From: Candidatus Mailhella excrementigallinarum
GTDB lineage: Bacteria; Desulfobacterota; Desulfovibrionia; Desulfovibrionales; Desulfovibrionaceae
Reading direction: 5' to 3'
DNA length: 64,000 bases
Assembly (NCBI GenBank): GCA_944324075.1
Contig: CALUUZ010000013.1
Location: 1-64,000, forward strand
Shown here: positions 54,901 through 63,528 of the stretch, in pieces
Position numbering within the stretch: position 1 is the first letter of the stretch
How the letters are laid out: every line of letters starts with the position of its first letter
The notes under the pieces: model-generated
The model's database searches: none
What the model was told of the DNA's origin: nothing
What the model saw: only the letters and a program-made list of their open reading frames with translations
Position numbers and translations under genes: made by a program

Positions 54901-55185
54901 ACGGAAAATATCATAAATAATATGGAAGGTGCTGTCCAGCAGAAGAGTGCCGCCTTCCGGGCGGGAGGGATGCCGTCAGAGCAGAGCATCCGGAGCACAC
55001 AGGCATCGTCTGCTTATCCGAGCGCTGTTAACGAGAATTCTTTGGAAGTGAAAGCAGATAGTTGCTGCCTTGTCTCTGCTGTCGCCATTCGCAAGTCTTC
55101 TTCGTCGCCTGACGACTGCCGCTCGTCAGCGTGAAATGCGGGTTGCCCTTGCGGCCATGTTTAAATAGAGCCGTTATGGAAAGCT

Positions 55186-55500
55186 CTTTTCAAGTTTATG
55201 GTTGATAAGGAGAATCATGCTCCTTTAACCGCCGGAGGCGCGAGCGTCAGCGAGCTTTGAGCGACGCCCCCGCCGCATGAGCATGCGGCACGGAGGGGGG
55301 CGAGGAGCGGTCGAATGTCTCGCGAAGCGCGGTCGAGAGCGGCAAAGCCGCGCGAGACGAACGTCGTCAGCCGTTGCCGGAGGCCTTTCACCGCGCCGGA
55401 AGTGCGGTTGCCTTCACGGCAGCGAATGCTGCCGCTGAAACCGGGGCAGAAGAACGCCCACTGACTGCTGCATCAGCCAGAAATTTTTTGACACAGCCTT
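55186..55500. repeat. R3-like element
   Basis: The left end GCTCTTTTCAAG..GGTTGATAA resembles the R3 end. CCGCCGCATGAGCATGCGGC, CACGGAGGGGGGCGAGGAGC at 55268-55308 matches the 46098-46138 part of the main R3 copy with few changes. The right end TTTTTTGACACAGCC is different from the other copies. Confidence 0.5.
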
Positions 55501-55580
55501 ATGAAAAAGGGCCGCCGGAAAACGCCCCTGCCGGGAAATTGAAATATCCCGGAAATTCACGCTGATTCGTCAGAGTCTTC

Positions 55581-55609
55581 TTGCCGTCGGGCGTTCATGT
55601 TGCTACAAT
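55581..55609 (+). promoter_or_regulatory. Predicted sigma-70-type promoter of motAB-pilZ
   Basis: TTGCCG (55581-55586) and TACAAT (55604-55609) with a 17-base spacer, about 58 bases before the motA start. No sigma-28 type site is seen. Confidence 0.5.
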
Positions 55610-55667
55610 ATGCCTCTGGGGAATGATTCGGAATGGGGAATTATTACAGACAAGGTGAAGCGACGCT

Positions 55668-56423
55668 ATGGATTTCGGCACACTGATAGGCATCCTCGTT
55701 GGTTTTGGCCTGGTTATCGGTTCCATTGCCATGGGGCCGGAGCCGATGGGCTTTCTTGATTTGCCAAGCTGCATGATTGTATTCGGCGGAGTTTTTGCCG
55801 CCACGCTCATCAGTTTTCCGCTGGAGGAGGTTGTTCAGGCGTTCAAGGCGTCCGCCAAGACCTTTTCCAGCAAGCGCACGAAACCGGAAGATGTTGTGGA
55901 TACCATGATCCAGGTGGCAGAGATTTCCCGGCGGGAAGGGCTGCTTGCGCTGGAACGTGTGCAGACGGATAACAGAGTGTTGAAAAAGGCTCTTCAGCTT
56001 ATAGCCGACAGCGCTGAGCCTTCCCTGATCCATGATACCATGGCGCTTGAAATCGTCTCCATGAAGCGCCGGCACGGCATCAGCATCGCTGTCCTTACCA
56101 AGATGGGCGGGCTGGGACCCGCCTTCGGGATGATCGGCACGCTGATCGGTCTGGTGCAGATGCTCACCCAGCTTTCCGATCCGACAAAACTGGGGCCGGC
56201 CATGGCCGTAGCCATTATCACCACGTTCTATGGCTCACTGCTTGCCAACGTCATTTTCAACCCTCTGGCGGCCAAGCTGCAATCCCGCAGCGAGCAGGAA
56301 GTACTTAATCTCAAGATAATTTTTGAAGGGGCGAAATCCATTCTGGAGAACAATAACCCCCGGCTCGTGTATGAAAAGCTGGCTTCTTTCCTGCCGCCCA
56401 AAGTCAGAAAGGTGGATGCCTAG
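55668..56423 (+). CDS. motA: Flagellar motor stator protein MotA
   Basis: Proton or sodium channel subunit of the flagellar stator. The 251-residue protein has four membrane helices (first pair about 3-22 and 33-50; second pair about 145-165 and 175-205) with LGPAFGMIGTLIGLVQML and the cytoplasmic loop carrying charged residues for torque. ATG of motB follows the TAG directly. Confidence 0.94.
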   Translation: MDFGTLIGILVGFGLVIGSIAMGPEPMGFLDLPSCMIVFGGVFAATLISFPLEEVVQAFKASAKTFSSKRTKPEDVVDTMIQVAEISRREGLLALERVQTDNRVLKKALQLIADSAEPSLIHDTMALEIVSMKRRHGISIAVLTKMGGLGPAFGMIGTLIGLVQMLTQLSDPTKLGPAMAVAIITTFYGSLLANVIFNPLAAKLQSRSEQEVLNLKIIFEGAKSILENNNPRLVYEKLASFLPPKVRKVDA

Positions 56424-57176
56424 ATGAGCGATATCGACGACGATGAGAGCAGCAAGCAGGAAGTTGATGAAAGTTGGATGGGGACATTCTCCGATTTATG
56501 TCTTTTACTTTTGACGTTTTTCATCCTGCTTTGTTCCATGTCCACCATTGAGGTTATCAAGTTCAAAAGCGTGTTCGGCTCCATGCGCGAGACGTTCGGC
56601 GGCATCCGGACGGAGGATCTCGAGTCCGGCGCGACGCACGATTCCATGAGCAAGTCCGAACAGGAGGAGCAGTCCATACAGCAGTTCCTGCGGGTTCGGG
56701 AAGAGCTGATGGAAGCTCAGCGACGCTCGTACAATGAAATTCGCAGCTTTATCACCACCAAGGGGATGGAGGGTGAGGTCAGCGCGGTATTTGATGAGGG
56801 GGTCATTACCCTGACTGTTCCCGCGTCTGTGCTGTTCGCCCGGGGAGAGGAAGAGCTTTCTCCGCAGGCTGAACCGGCGCTGCGTTCACTTCTGCATATT
56901 TTCATGGAAGAGCGGGATCAGAATATCAATATCAAGGGGTATACCGACAATTCGCCCGTTCCGCAGGGTAAACGCTATAAGAACAACTGGGAACTCTCGG
57001 CCCTGCGCGCGGTGAACGTGTTGCGCTGGTTTGTGAACGAGGGGGTGCCTATCGTGCGGCTGACTGCTACGGGTATGGGCGATCTTAATCCTCTCTTTCC
57101 CAATGATACACCGGAGAATCAGGCACGGAACCGGCGGGTGGAGTTTACGCTTGAGCGTCAAGTGAGGGCAAAATGA
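56424..57176 (+). CDS. motB: Flagellar motor stator protein MotB
   Basis: Stator subunit that anchors to peptidoglycan. The 250-residue protein has one helix containing the ion-binding Asp24 (WMGTFSDLCLLLLTFFIL), a linker, and an OmpA-type domain (about 110-245) with GYTDNSP, NWELSALRAVNVLRW and QARNRRVEF. It starts immediately after motA and overlaps pilZ by ATGA. Confidence 0.94.
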   Translation: MSDIDDDESSKQEVDESWMGTFSDLCLLLLTFFILLCSMSTIEVIKFKSVFGSMRETFGGIRTEDLESGATHDSMSKSEQEEQSIQQFLRVREELMEAQRRSYNEIRSFITTKGMEGEVSAVFDEGVITLTVPASVLFARGEEELSPQAEPALRSLLHIFMEERDQNINIKGYTDNSPVPQGKRYKNNWELSALRAVNVLRWFVNEGVPIVRLTATGMGDLNPLFPNDTPENQARNRRVEFTLERQVRAK

Positions 57177-57661
57177 GCGACGAGGATTTCAGCACTGACC
57201 TGTCATTTTCCCTGCCGGAGGAGTATTCCTCGGAAAAACGCAGGGCCAGTGTACGCGTCAGGCCCATGGGAATGCGGGTACGCCTGACGGGCAGAGATGA
57301 GGTCTCCTTTTTTGAGGTGGATGATATAAGCGCAGGAGGGCTGCACATGAAATCTCCTGCACGGCTGTTTGCCGCGGGCCAGAACATCGTTCTGGACATT
57401 TTTGTCCTTGATCGCTGCTGTATAGGCGCGCTTAAGGCCCGTATCGTACGCTCCACCGAAAACGGCTGTGCGGTCGCGTTTGAGACGCTTTCCCGCGATC
57501 AGGAATTGAGGCTGGACAAAATCGTTCTTGAAATGCAAAAAAGGGCTATCGCGCAGCTCAAAAAAGAGCAGCAGGAAAAAGAAGCCCGCCGCGCGCGGGA
57601 AGAGGTCGCTTCCGCGGAATGCGATCCTTCCGATGTCAACTGCCTGAATATCAAGCTCTAG
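57173..57661 (+). CDS. PilZ-domain c-di-GMP receptor
   Basis: A 162-residue protein whose PilZ domain (about 22-125) retains both c-di-GMP motifs: RRASVRVR (RxxxR type) and DDISAGGLHM (D/NxSxxG). The C-terminal tail (about 120-160) is a charged helix. The ATG overlaps the motB stop, so it is co-translated with the stator genes and is likely a flagellar brake of the YcgR type, though it lacks YcgR's N-terminal domain. The gene ends with CTCTAGAGC, resembling R1 ends. Confidence 0.9.
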   Translation: MSDEDFSTDLSFSLPEEYSSEKRRASVRVRPMGMRVRLTGRDEVSFFEVDDISAGGLHMKSPARLFAAGQNIVLDIFVLDRCCIGALKARIVRSTENGCAVAFETLSRDQELRLDKIVLEMQKRAIAQLKKEQQEKEARRAREEVASAECDPSDVNCLNIKL

Positions 57662-57718
57662 AGCGTTCCATGGGCCGCCCGTCCGTGGAACGCGCGGACG
57701 GGAAACCTCCAAGAAGGG

Positions 57719-59146
57719 ATGCTCGTGGAAAACAACCACAAGGTTCTTATCGCCAATCGCGGCGAGATAGCCGTCAGGATCATGAAAGCCTGCCGGAAAC
57801 TGGGTCTGGAATTTGTCAGTGTTTACACAGCGGAAGATTCGTCTTCCGGTCATGTACGCCTCGCGCGGGAAACAGGCGGCCCCAAAAGTCTGTACCGCAT
57901 TTCCTCGTATCATGATGCCAACGAACTGCTCAGCGTTGCCGATGATGCCGGAGCCACGGCTGTTCACCCGGGCTATGGATTCTTTGCCGAAGATTTCCGT
58001 TTCGCCCGCCGCGTGACCGAGCGCAGCCGTCCTCTTATTTTCATAGGACCTTCCTGGCGTGTCATTCGGGAGCTGGGTGACAAAATCAATACCAAACGCC
58101 TGGCGCGCAGCCTTGGAGTCCCTACGGTACCTGGTTCCGACCGTCCTATTTATGATGAACTGGAAGCGGAAAAGGTGGCGCGCACGCTGTTTGACTTCCA
58201 GCTTCAGCAGGGGGTGGCCAGGCCTCTGGTGCTGGTCAAGGCATCCGCCGGGGGCGGCGGTATGGGTATTGAAGAAGTGCGGGACGTGGATCTCTTCCGC
58301 TCCGTGTATCGCCGTATCCGCAACTACGCCATGCGTCAGTTCAAGGATGAAGGCGTGCTTATCGAGCAGCGCATCAGGGACTTCAATCATCTTGAAGTCC
58401 AGATCGTGTCGGATCGCAGCGGAAAGAATCCTGTTCATTTCGGCACCAGAAACTGTTCGATTCAGTCCACGGGCCTCCAGAAGCGGGTAGAGGTCGCTCC
58501 GGGCTTTGATCCTTCTTCCGTCCATTACGACTTTGACGCTGCCAGAGTGCTTGAGGATATTACCGGCCATGCGCTCGCCATGGCCCGGAAGGTGGGATAT
58601 GACAACGTGGGCACCTGGGAATGGATCGTGACCAGGGACGGACATCCCTATCTGATGGAAGTGAATACCCGGATTCAGGTGGAAAACGGCGTTTCCGCCT
58701 CCATTGCGCGGGTAAACGGGGAGAAGGTGGATCTCATTGCCGAGCAGATCCGCGTGGGGTTGGGCGAGCCGCTCGGCTACACGCAGGAAGATGTCACCTT
58801 TGAAGGGGTGGGCGTGGAATACCGCATTATCGCGGAGGATCCTTCTGCCAACTTCACGCCCTGGGTTGGCAATATCGAGAGATTTTCCTGGGAAGAACAT
58901 CCCTGGCTTTCCATGCATACTCATTTGCCGCCCCTGTCGCCCGAGGCCCCGTATGCCATTCCCACCGAATTCGATCCCAACCTCGCGCTGGCGATTATCT
59001 GGGGAAAAGATCTGAATGAGGTCAGGGAACGCGGCATGGATTTTCTTGAACATCTTGTGCTTGAGGGCCGTAACGGCAAAAGTGAAGGCCTGAAGTCGGA
59101 TGTGGAGTTTCTCAAGCAGAACACGGCGCGCATGCTGCGCTTTTAA
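57719..59146 (+). CDS. Biotin carboxylase (AccC-like)
   Basis: ATP-dependent carboxylation of biotin carried on the partner protein, first half-reaction of acetyl-CoA (or propionyl-CoA type) carboxylase. The 475 residues contain the N-terminal KVLIANRGEIAVRIMKACR, the ATP-grasp part with KASAGGGGMGIEEV (about 180), HFGTRNCSIQ and YLMEVNTRIQVENG. Begins a set of genes for an acyl-CoA carboxylase directly after motAB-pilZ. Sequence is less canonical than typical AccC (for example YDNVGTWEWI). Confidence 0.88.
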   Translation: MLVENNHKVLIANRGEIAVRIMKACRKLGLEFVSVYTAEDSSSGHVRLARETGGPKSLYRISSYHDANELLSVADDAGATAVHPGYGFFAEDFRFARRVTERSRPLIFIGPSWRVIRELGDKINTKRLARSLGVPTVPGSDRPIYDELEAEKVARTLFDFQLQQGVARPLVLVKASAGGGGMGIEEVRDVDLFRSVYRRIRNYAMRQFKDEGVLIEQRIRDFNHLEVQIVSDRSGKNPVHFGTRNCSIQSTGLQKRVEVAPGFDPSSVHYDFDAARVLEDITGHALAMARKVGYDNVGTWEWIVTRDGHPYLMEVNTRIQVENGVSASIARVNGEKVDLIAEQIRVGLGEPLGYTQEDVTFEGVGVEYRIIAEDPSANFTPWVGNIERFSWEEHPWLSMHTHLPPLSPEAPYAIPTEFDPNLALAIIWGKDLNEVRERGMDFLEHLVLEGRNGKSEGLKSDVEFLKQNTARMLRF

Positions 59147-59193
59147 CATTTCGGAAAGACCGGCGGCGTCCGGCTTTCCCGCAGGATAGAATT

Positions 59194-61443
59194 ATGGAAT
59201 GGGACAAGCAGCTCCAGCAACTTTCCGAGCGCCTCAGCTACATGCGCGATATCTTTCCCGAGAAGCATGTGGAGGATATGTCCCTGCTCGGTCTGCAGTT
59301 GGACGAACTGAGGCAGGGGATCGCGCGGGGGACGGTCAAAGATCCGCGCGAGGGAATTGAGTCGCTGGAAAATTTATTCTTTTTCATCGAATGCAAGCTG
59401 GAAGACAAGCTGACGCCGATGGACAAGGTACGTATTGTGCGACACCCGCAGCGCGTCTGTCTGCGTGACATTCTGGAAAATGTCTATGACAATTATACGG
59501 AAATAGGCGGCCAGGATGAGCATACCAATGACCCTGCCATGCTTATAGCGCGTGCTTATATTACGCGTCGGCGGGGCAAGAAGGTGTATAACCAGTCAGT
59601 CATGGTCATTGGCCATGAGAAGGGACACGGCGAGGAATTCCGTAACGGCGGTTCCGCCAAACCCTGGGGGAATGCCAAGGCGCAGCACTATATGCAGGTG
59701 GCGGAAACAGAAGGTATTCCCATTCATGCCTATGTATTTACTCCTGGCGGGGACCCGGTCGAGGACTATCCCGGAGCCGCCCAGCAGATAGCGCGCAATA
59801 TCTATGAAATGGCAGGGCTGGAAGTGCCCGTGGTAGCCATTTTTTCCGAAGGCGGTTCCGGCGGAGCGGAGGCTATTTCCCTTGCGGACAAGCGTCTGAT
59901 GTTTTCACACGGATACTATTCCGTCATTTCTCCCGAAGGCGCGGCGGCCATTGAGGGACGGCTCAAGCGGGGGGAACGCTCATCCTCTGAACTCATTGAG
60001 CGCTGCGCGGCGGATCTGCACCTGACGGCTGACGACAATGTGCGCTTCGGGTATATTGATCGTGTAATACAGGAGCCGGTACTGGGGGCGCGCCCCTATC
60101 ACTTTGAGTTTTTCCGCTCCATCCGCCAGGAAGTCATCCGCGCTACGGATGAGGTCGTACTCAGTGTCCGCGGCCCTGCTTCGCTGCGGGCCATGGCCCT
60201 GCGCGGACTGCGCGACCGCGAAATCAATCTTGATGATATGTATGTACGCTGGAATCTGTCCAAAAAGGCCCGGCTCCGCCTGGTGGAAAAACGCCAGAAG
60301 CATTTTCTGCGTCTGTCGGAAGGGACCTATTTCAGCGGACGTTCCTGGTGGAAGCGCGTGACGGATGAATGGTCCGCCAAGTGCAGTGAAATGTACAACA
60401 AACTCAAGCATGATCTGTATCTGAGCAAACGCCGCAGCGTGTCCAACGCACTGGAAGAGGCGAATGCCGAACTGGACATACTGAAATACCGCCTGACAGC
60501 GCCCTGGCGCAGGATGCGCAGCGCTTTCAATCGTACGCCCAAGCCTCTGGCGACAGAGGAGGAATTGACAGCTCTTTCCGAATGGGATCGCACGCAGGAG
60601 CGCGGAGACTGGACATGGGTAAGCCCCAAGGCGCATGAGGATCGCGCCGTAACCTGCCCGAACAGCGCTCTGCATGGCTGCATGGATTTGTGGGCTCCGG
60701 ATCTGTATAATGAGTTTGCCGGCGTGTGCACGACCTGCGGACATCATTTTCCCATGGAATATCAGTGGCTGATGTTCAACTGCTTTGATGACGGTTCCAT
60801 GTCCGAGTTTAATGAGGAGGTTCAGGCGGGCAATCCCCTGGCCTTTCCCGGAATGGATGAGCGCCTGGCCACGGCAAGGGAAAAGACCGGACTGCGTTGT
60901 GCCTGCATTACATTTGAGGCCAGGGTTGAAGGCACGCAGGCTGTTGTTGCCGTTCTGGCCGGGGCTTTCCGGGGAGGTTCCGTGGGGGCGGCTGAGGGCG
61001 CGAAGTTCGTGGCCGCCGCAGAGCGCGCGCGACGCAAGCGTTTTCCCTTCATCGTGTACTGTCATGGAACAGCGGGCATCCGTATTCAGGAGGGCACGCA
61101 CGGCGTCATTCAGATGCCGCGCTGCACGGTAGCCGTGCGCCGCTATGTGGAAGCCGGCGGCCTCTACCTTGTTATCTATGATACCAACTCCTACGGCGGA
61201 CCTGTGGCCAGTTTCCTGGGCTGCGCCCATTACCAGTTTGCCATACGCTCTTCAAATATCGGCTTCGCAGGGCCGGGGGTCATCAAGAATACCACCGGCC
61301 GTGACATCCCGCCGGATTATCATAACTGTTATCAGGCCCTTGCCCGGGGGCATATCCAGGGAGTATGGGACAGACGCGACGTGCGCACCAACCTTAAACA
61401 GGCCCTGCTCACCATGGGCGGAAGAAATCTTTATTACCGATAG
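59194..61443 (+). CDS. Fused carboxyltransferase, AccA-like then AccD-like halves
   Basis: Transfers the carboxyl group from carboxybiotin to acyl-CoA. The 749 residues join an N-terminal AccA-type half (about 30-335: KVRIVRHPQRVCLRDILEN, VMVIGHEKGHG, EGGSGGAEAISLADKRLM, YSVISPEGAAAI) to a C-terminal AccD-type half (about 485-749: zinc-ribbon-like cysteines, then GLRCACITFEARVEGTQAVVAVLAG and QEGTHGVIQMPRC). The order AccA-AccD is unusual; separate genes are the norm in Proteobacteria. The first cysteine pair is CPNSALHGC (C-x7-C) instead of C-x2-C. Follows biotin carboxylase and precedes the biotin carrier. Confidence 0.85.
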   Translation: MEWDKQLQQLSERLSYMRDIFPEKHVEDMSLLGLQLDELRQGIARGTVKDPREGIESLENLFFFIECKLEDKLTPMDKVRIVRHPQRVCLRDILENVYDNYTEIGGQDEHTNDPAMLIARAYITRRRGKKVYNQSVMVIGHEKGHGEEFRNGGSAKPWGNAKAQHYMQVAETEGIPIHAYVFTPGGDPVEDYPGAAQQIARNIYEMAGLEVPVVAIFSEGGSGGAEAISLADKRLMFSHGYYSVISPEGAAAIEGRLKRGERSSSELIERCAADLHLTADDNVRFGYIDRVIQEPVLGARPYHFEFFRSIRQEVIRATDEVVLSVRGPASLRAMALRGLRDREINLDDMYVRWNLSKKARLRLVEKRQKHFLRLSEGTYFSGRSWWKRVTDEWSAKCSEMYNKLKHDLYLSKRRSVSNALEEANAELDILKYRLTAPWRRMRSAFNRTPKPLATEEELTALSEWDRTQERGDWTWVSPKAHEDRAVTCPNSALHGCMDLWAPDLYNEFAGVCTTCGHHFPMEYQWLMFNCFDDGSMSEFNEEVQAGNPLAFPGMDERLATAREKTGLRCACITFEARVEGTQAVVAVLAGAFRGGSVGAAEGAKFVAAAERARRKRFPFIVYCHGTAGIRIQEGTHGVIQMPRCTVAVRRYVEAGGLYLVIYDTNSYGGPVASFLGCAHYQFAIRSSNIGFAGPGVIKNTTGRDIPPDYHNCYQALARGHIQGVWDRRDVRTNLKQALLTMGGRNLYYR

Positions 61444-61455
61444 GCAAGGTGTACC

Positions 61456-62106
61456 ATGCTGGACGTGACCAGTCTGCTGGAATCAATAAAAGCCGAACCG
61501 TATACGGAAATGCCCGTGCGCGCGCCTCATACGGGCGTGATCAATTTCGCCGGGGTTCGGGAAGGCGACAGGGTGATGGGGCCCTGCGGAGAATGGAAGG
61601 AGGTGCCGGGCACGCGCATCGCCACCATCACGCGGGAGCATAATCCCAAACCTGTGGCGGCCTTTGACAAGGGTGTGATTCAGGTTCTGAATCTGGAGAT
61701 GGAAGGGCATTTTGTGGAGGCCGGGACGGAGATCGCCGTGCTGCGCCATTATCTTTCCCGTGATGAGGTTGTACGCATCATTTTGCGTAAAAGCCTCCAG
61801 TTGTTCTGCGCCCCGGAGCGGGCCAAGTACTACTTTGTGCCCGATGTGGACAAAAAGGTGAAAATTTCCGGTTCGCGCTCCGTGACAGTGCAGGATGGCA
61901 TGGAACTGTTCATTGTGTCCCGCATGAAGCGCGAGGTTCCGCTGATTTATCACGGCGCCGAAGGCGTGATTTATGAAGTGTATTTCAAGCAGAATGAAAA
62001 CGTCGATGCAGGCAGTCCGCTGATTGGCGTCTGTCCTCCGGATCAGATTGCCCAGATTGAAGATGTGATCGCGCGTGTCCAGATGGACTGGACAGAAGCC
62101 GAGTAA
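61456..62106 (+). CDS. Biotin-attachment (BCCP-like) protein with two lipoyl-type units
   Basis: Probably the biotin carrier of the carboxylase encoded upstream. The 216 residues resemble two barrel-sandwich units: residues 18-98 (VRAPHTGVINF, FDKGVIQVLNL, FVEAGTEIAVL) and about 133-195 (GMELFIVSRMKREVPLIYHG, VIYEVYFKQNENVDAGSPLIGV). The likely biotin site is Lys158 in R-M-K-R, instead of the usual A-M-K-M. The first unit has no such lysine motif. The gene lies 12 bases after the carboxyltransferase gene. Biotinylation itself is inferred. Confidence 0.75.
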   Translation: MLDVTSLLESIKAEPYTEMPVRAPHTGVINFAGVREGDRVMGPCGEWKEVPGTRIATITREHNPKPVAAFDKGVIQVLNLEMEGHFVEAGTEIAVLRHYLSRDEVVRIILRKSLQLFCAPERAKYYFVPDVDKKVKISGSRSVTVQDGMELFIVSRMKREVPLIYHGAEGVIYEVYFKQNENVDAGSPLIGVCPPDQIAQIEDVIARVQMDWTEAE

Positions 62107-62172
62107 TGTCCGGAGTCTGCATGGCAGCCTGGAAGAAAACGATGTTTGTCGAAATCAGGAGATGGTGCGGGC

Positions 62173-62529
62173 ATGGGCAGAATTTTGCAGATCCGCGTCA
62201 GCGCATGGACATATGACGAAGATGATGTTCTGCGCGCGTGGCCTCGGCTTTGTGCCGCTGTATGGCCGGAACTGGATAAGTGGGCCCCGGTGGGTGGCAG
62301 GCGCGGAGTGATGGAACTTGCTGAGGCCCTGCCCGATGTTGTTCGTTTTGGCGGATGGCCGGAGGAACTGAAGACACGGACGGCGGAAGCCGTGCGTGCT
62401 GTGGCAAAGTGCCGGGAGGGGCTTGTCCAGGCCCTCGCAGACTGGAAGCCCGAGGAGGCCAATCGGCTCAGTGACTCTCTGGAAGAAGCTCTGGATACTC
62501 TGGAGAAACTCATGCCCACGGACGCTTGA
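62173..62529 (+). CDS. Small protein of unknown function
   Basis: A 118-residue soluble protein not assigned to a family. It has MGRILQIRVSAWTYDEDDVL at the N-terminus, a middle part VMELAEALPDVVRFGGWPEEL and a long charged helix at 80-118. AGGAG lies 10 bases upstream of the ATG at 62173; a TTG further upstream is possible. It is last in the carboxylase gene set and could be an accessory protein. Confidence 0.55.
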   Translation: MGRILQIRVSAWTYDEDDVLRAWPRLCAAVWPELDKWAPVGGRRGVMELAEALPDVVRFGGWPEELKTRTAEAVRAVAKCREGLVQALADWKPEEANRLSDSLEEALDTLEKLMPTDA

Positions 62530-62613
62530 ACGCCATCTGTGGAAGGCTGAGGACGGACTTGAGTTCCGGATACTTCCGGTTTACACTTGAAAAGGTATTT
62601 CTTTCAGGAAGAT

Positions 62614-62711
62614 AAGAGCGTTTTTCCCTTTCAGCGCACTCTGAAGTCCCGGCCCGAAGGTCGGAAGTCAGGGCGCGACGGGCGGATATGCTCACCTGCA
62701 AAACTCTCTAT
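62614..62711 (+). repeat. Degenerate R1 element upstream of ssb
   Basis: AGAGCGTTTTTCCC begins it, CCCGGCCCGAAGGTCGGAAG and GGCGGATATGCTCACC occupy the middle and it ends GCAAAACTCTCTA. This pattern matches the R1 ends and right module with several changes. Confidence 0.5.
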
Positions 62712-62731
62712 TCGGAAGGGAGGTTCCCCCT

Positions 62732-63247
62732 ATGCTCAATAAAGTTATGATTATCGGTCGTCTTGGTAGGGATCCTGAAGTTCGCTATACCCAGAGCGGA
62801 GCCCCCGTAACCACGCTGAATATTGCTACGGATGAATCCTATACCGACAGGGACGGTAATCGGACGGAGCGTACGGAGTGGCATCGTGTGGTGGTTTTCC
62901 AGCGTGCCGCTGAAACATGCGCCCAGTATCTTTCCAAGGGAAGTCTGGTGTATGTGGAGGGAAAACTTCAGACCCGCAAATGGCAGGATCAGAACGGACA
63001 GGATCGTTACTCGACGGAAATCAAGGCAGATCGCGTTCAGTTCCTGGATCGCAAGGGGGATCGCGGCGGTATGGAGGACGGAGGGATGGAAGAACCCGCG
63101 CCGCGCCGTGCCGCGCCGTCCGGCGGCAGCCGTGGGGGGGCAGGACAGCAGCGCCGCGCTCCTGTGCGCCAGCAGCCCGATATGGATGAAGACCTTGGCC
63201 CGGCCTTCCCTTCCGAGGCCAGCAATATGGACGATATTCCGTTCTGA
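62732..63247 (+). CDS. ssb: Single-stranded DNA-binding protein
   Basis: A 171-residue SSB: OB-fold (about 1-107) starting MLNKVMIIGRLGRDPEVRYT with the typical YLSKGSLVYVEGKLQTRKWQ, a Gly/Arg/Pro-rich linker, and the acidic tip MDDIPF that binds repair and replication partners. GGGAGG precedes the ATG. Confidence 0.95.
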   Translation: MLNKVMIIGRLGRDPEVRYTQSGAPVTTLNIATDESYTDRDGNRTERTEWHRVVVFQRAAETCAQYLSKGSLVYVEGKLQTRKWQDQNGQDRYSTEIKADRVQFLDRKGDRGGMEDGGMEEPAPRRAAPSGGSRGGAGQQRRAPVRQQPDMDEDLGPAFPSEASNMDDIPF

Positions 63248-63528
63248 AGGCGGCGTGTGCGGGATGCGCGGAGAGTCTCCCCTCCTGTCTGCGATGTGCG
63301 TTTCGGCAAAGGGAGAAATCCGCAAAGCAGACGGGGGGAGGATTCCTTCGGCACGGCTCTGGTAATGTTTGTGGTTGACGTGCTCCGGTTTCCTGAGACG
63401 CGGATGGCGGTGAGCCCGGAAAGAATCCTTGCTGCATGACAGTACGGCCTGGAAAAGAGAAAGGGGATTTTCCTGTCCTGCGGCGTCCGTGGAGTTTTTC
63501 AGCCGCAACGATGAGCGGAGCATACTGT

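Larger units (their letters stand above)
54712..55667. other. Repeat-rich divergent gap between typA and motA
   Basis: About 950 bases. It contains an inverted R2 copy (54783-54900), a sequence ending in an R3-like end near 55172, an R3 copy (about 55186-55500) and the motA promoter (55581-55609). No gene is supported. Confidence 0.6.
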
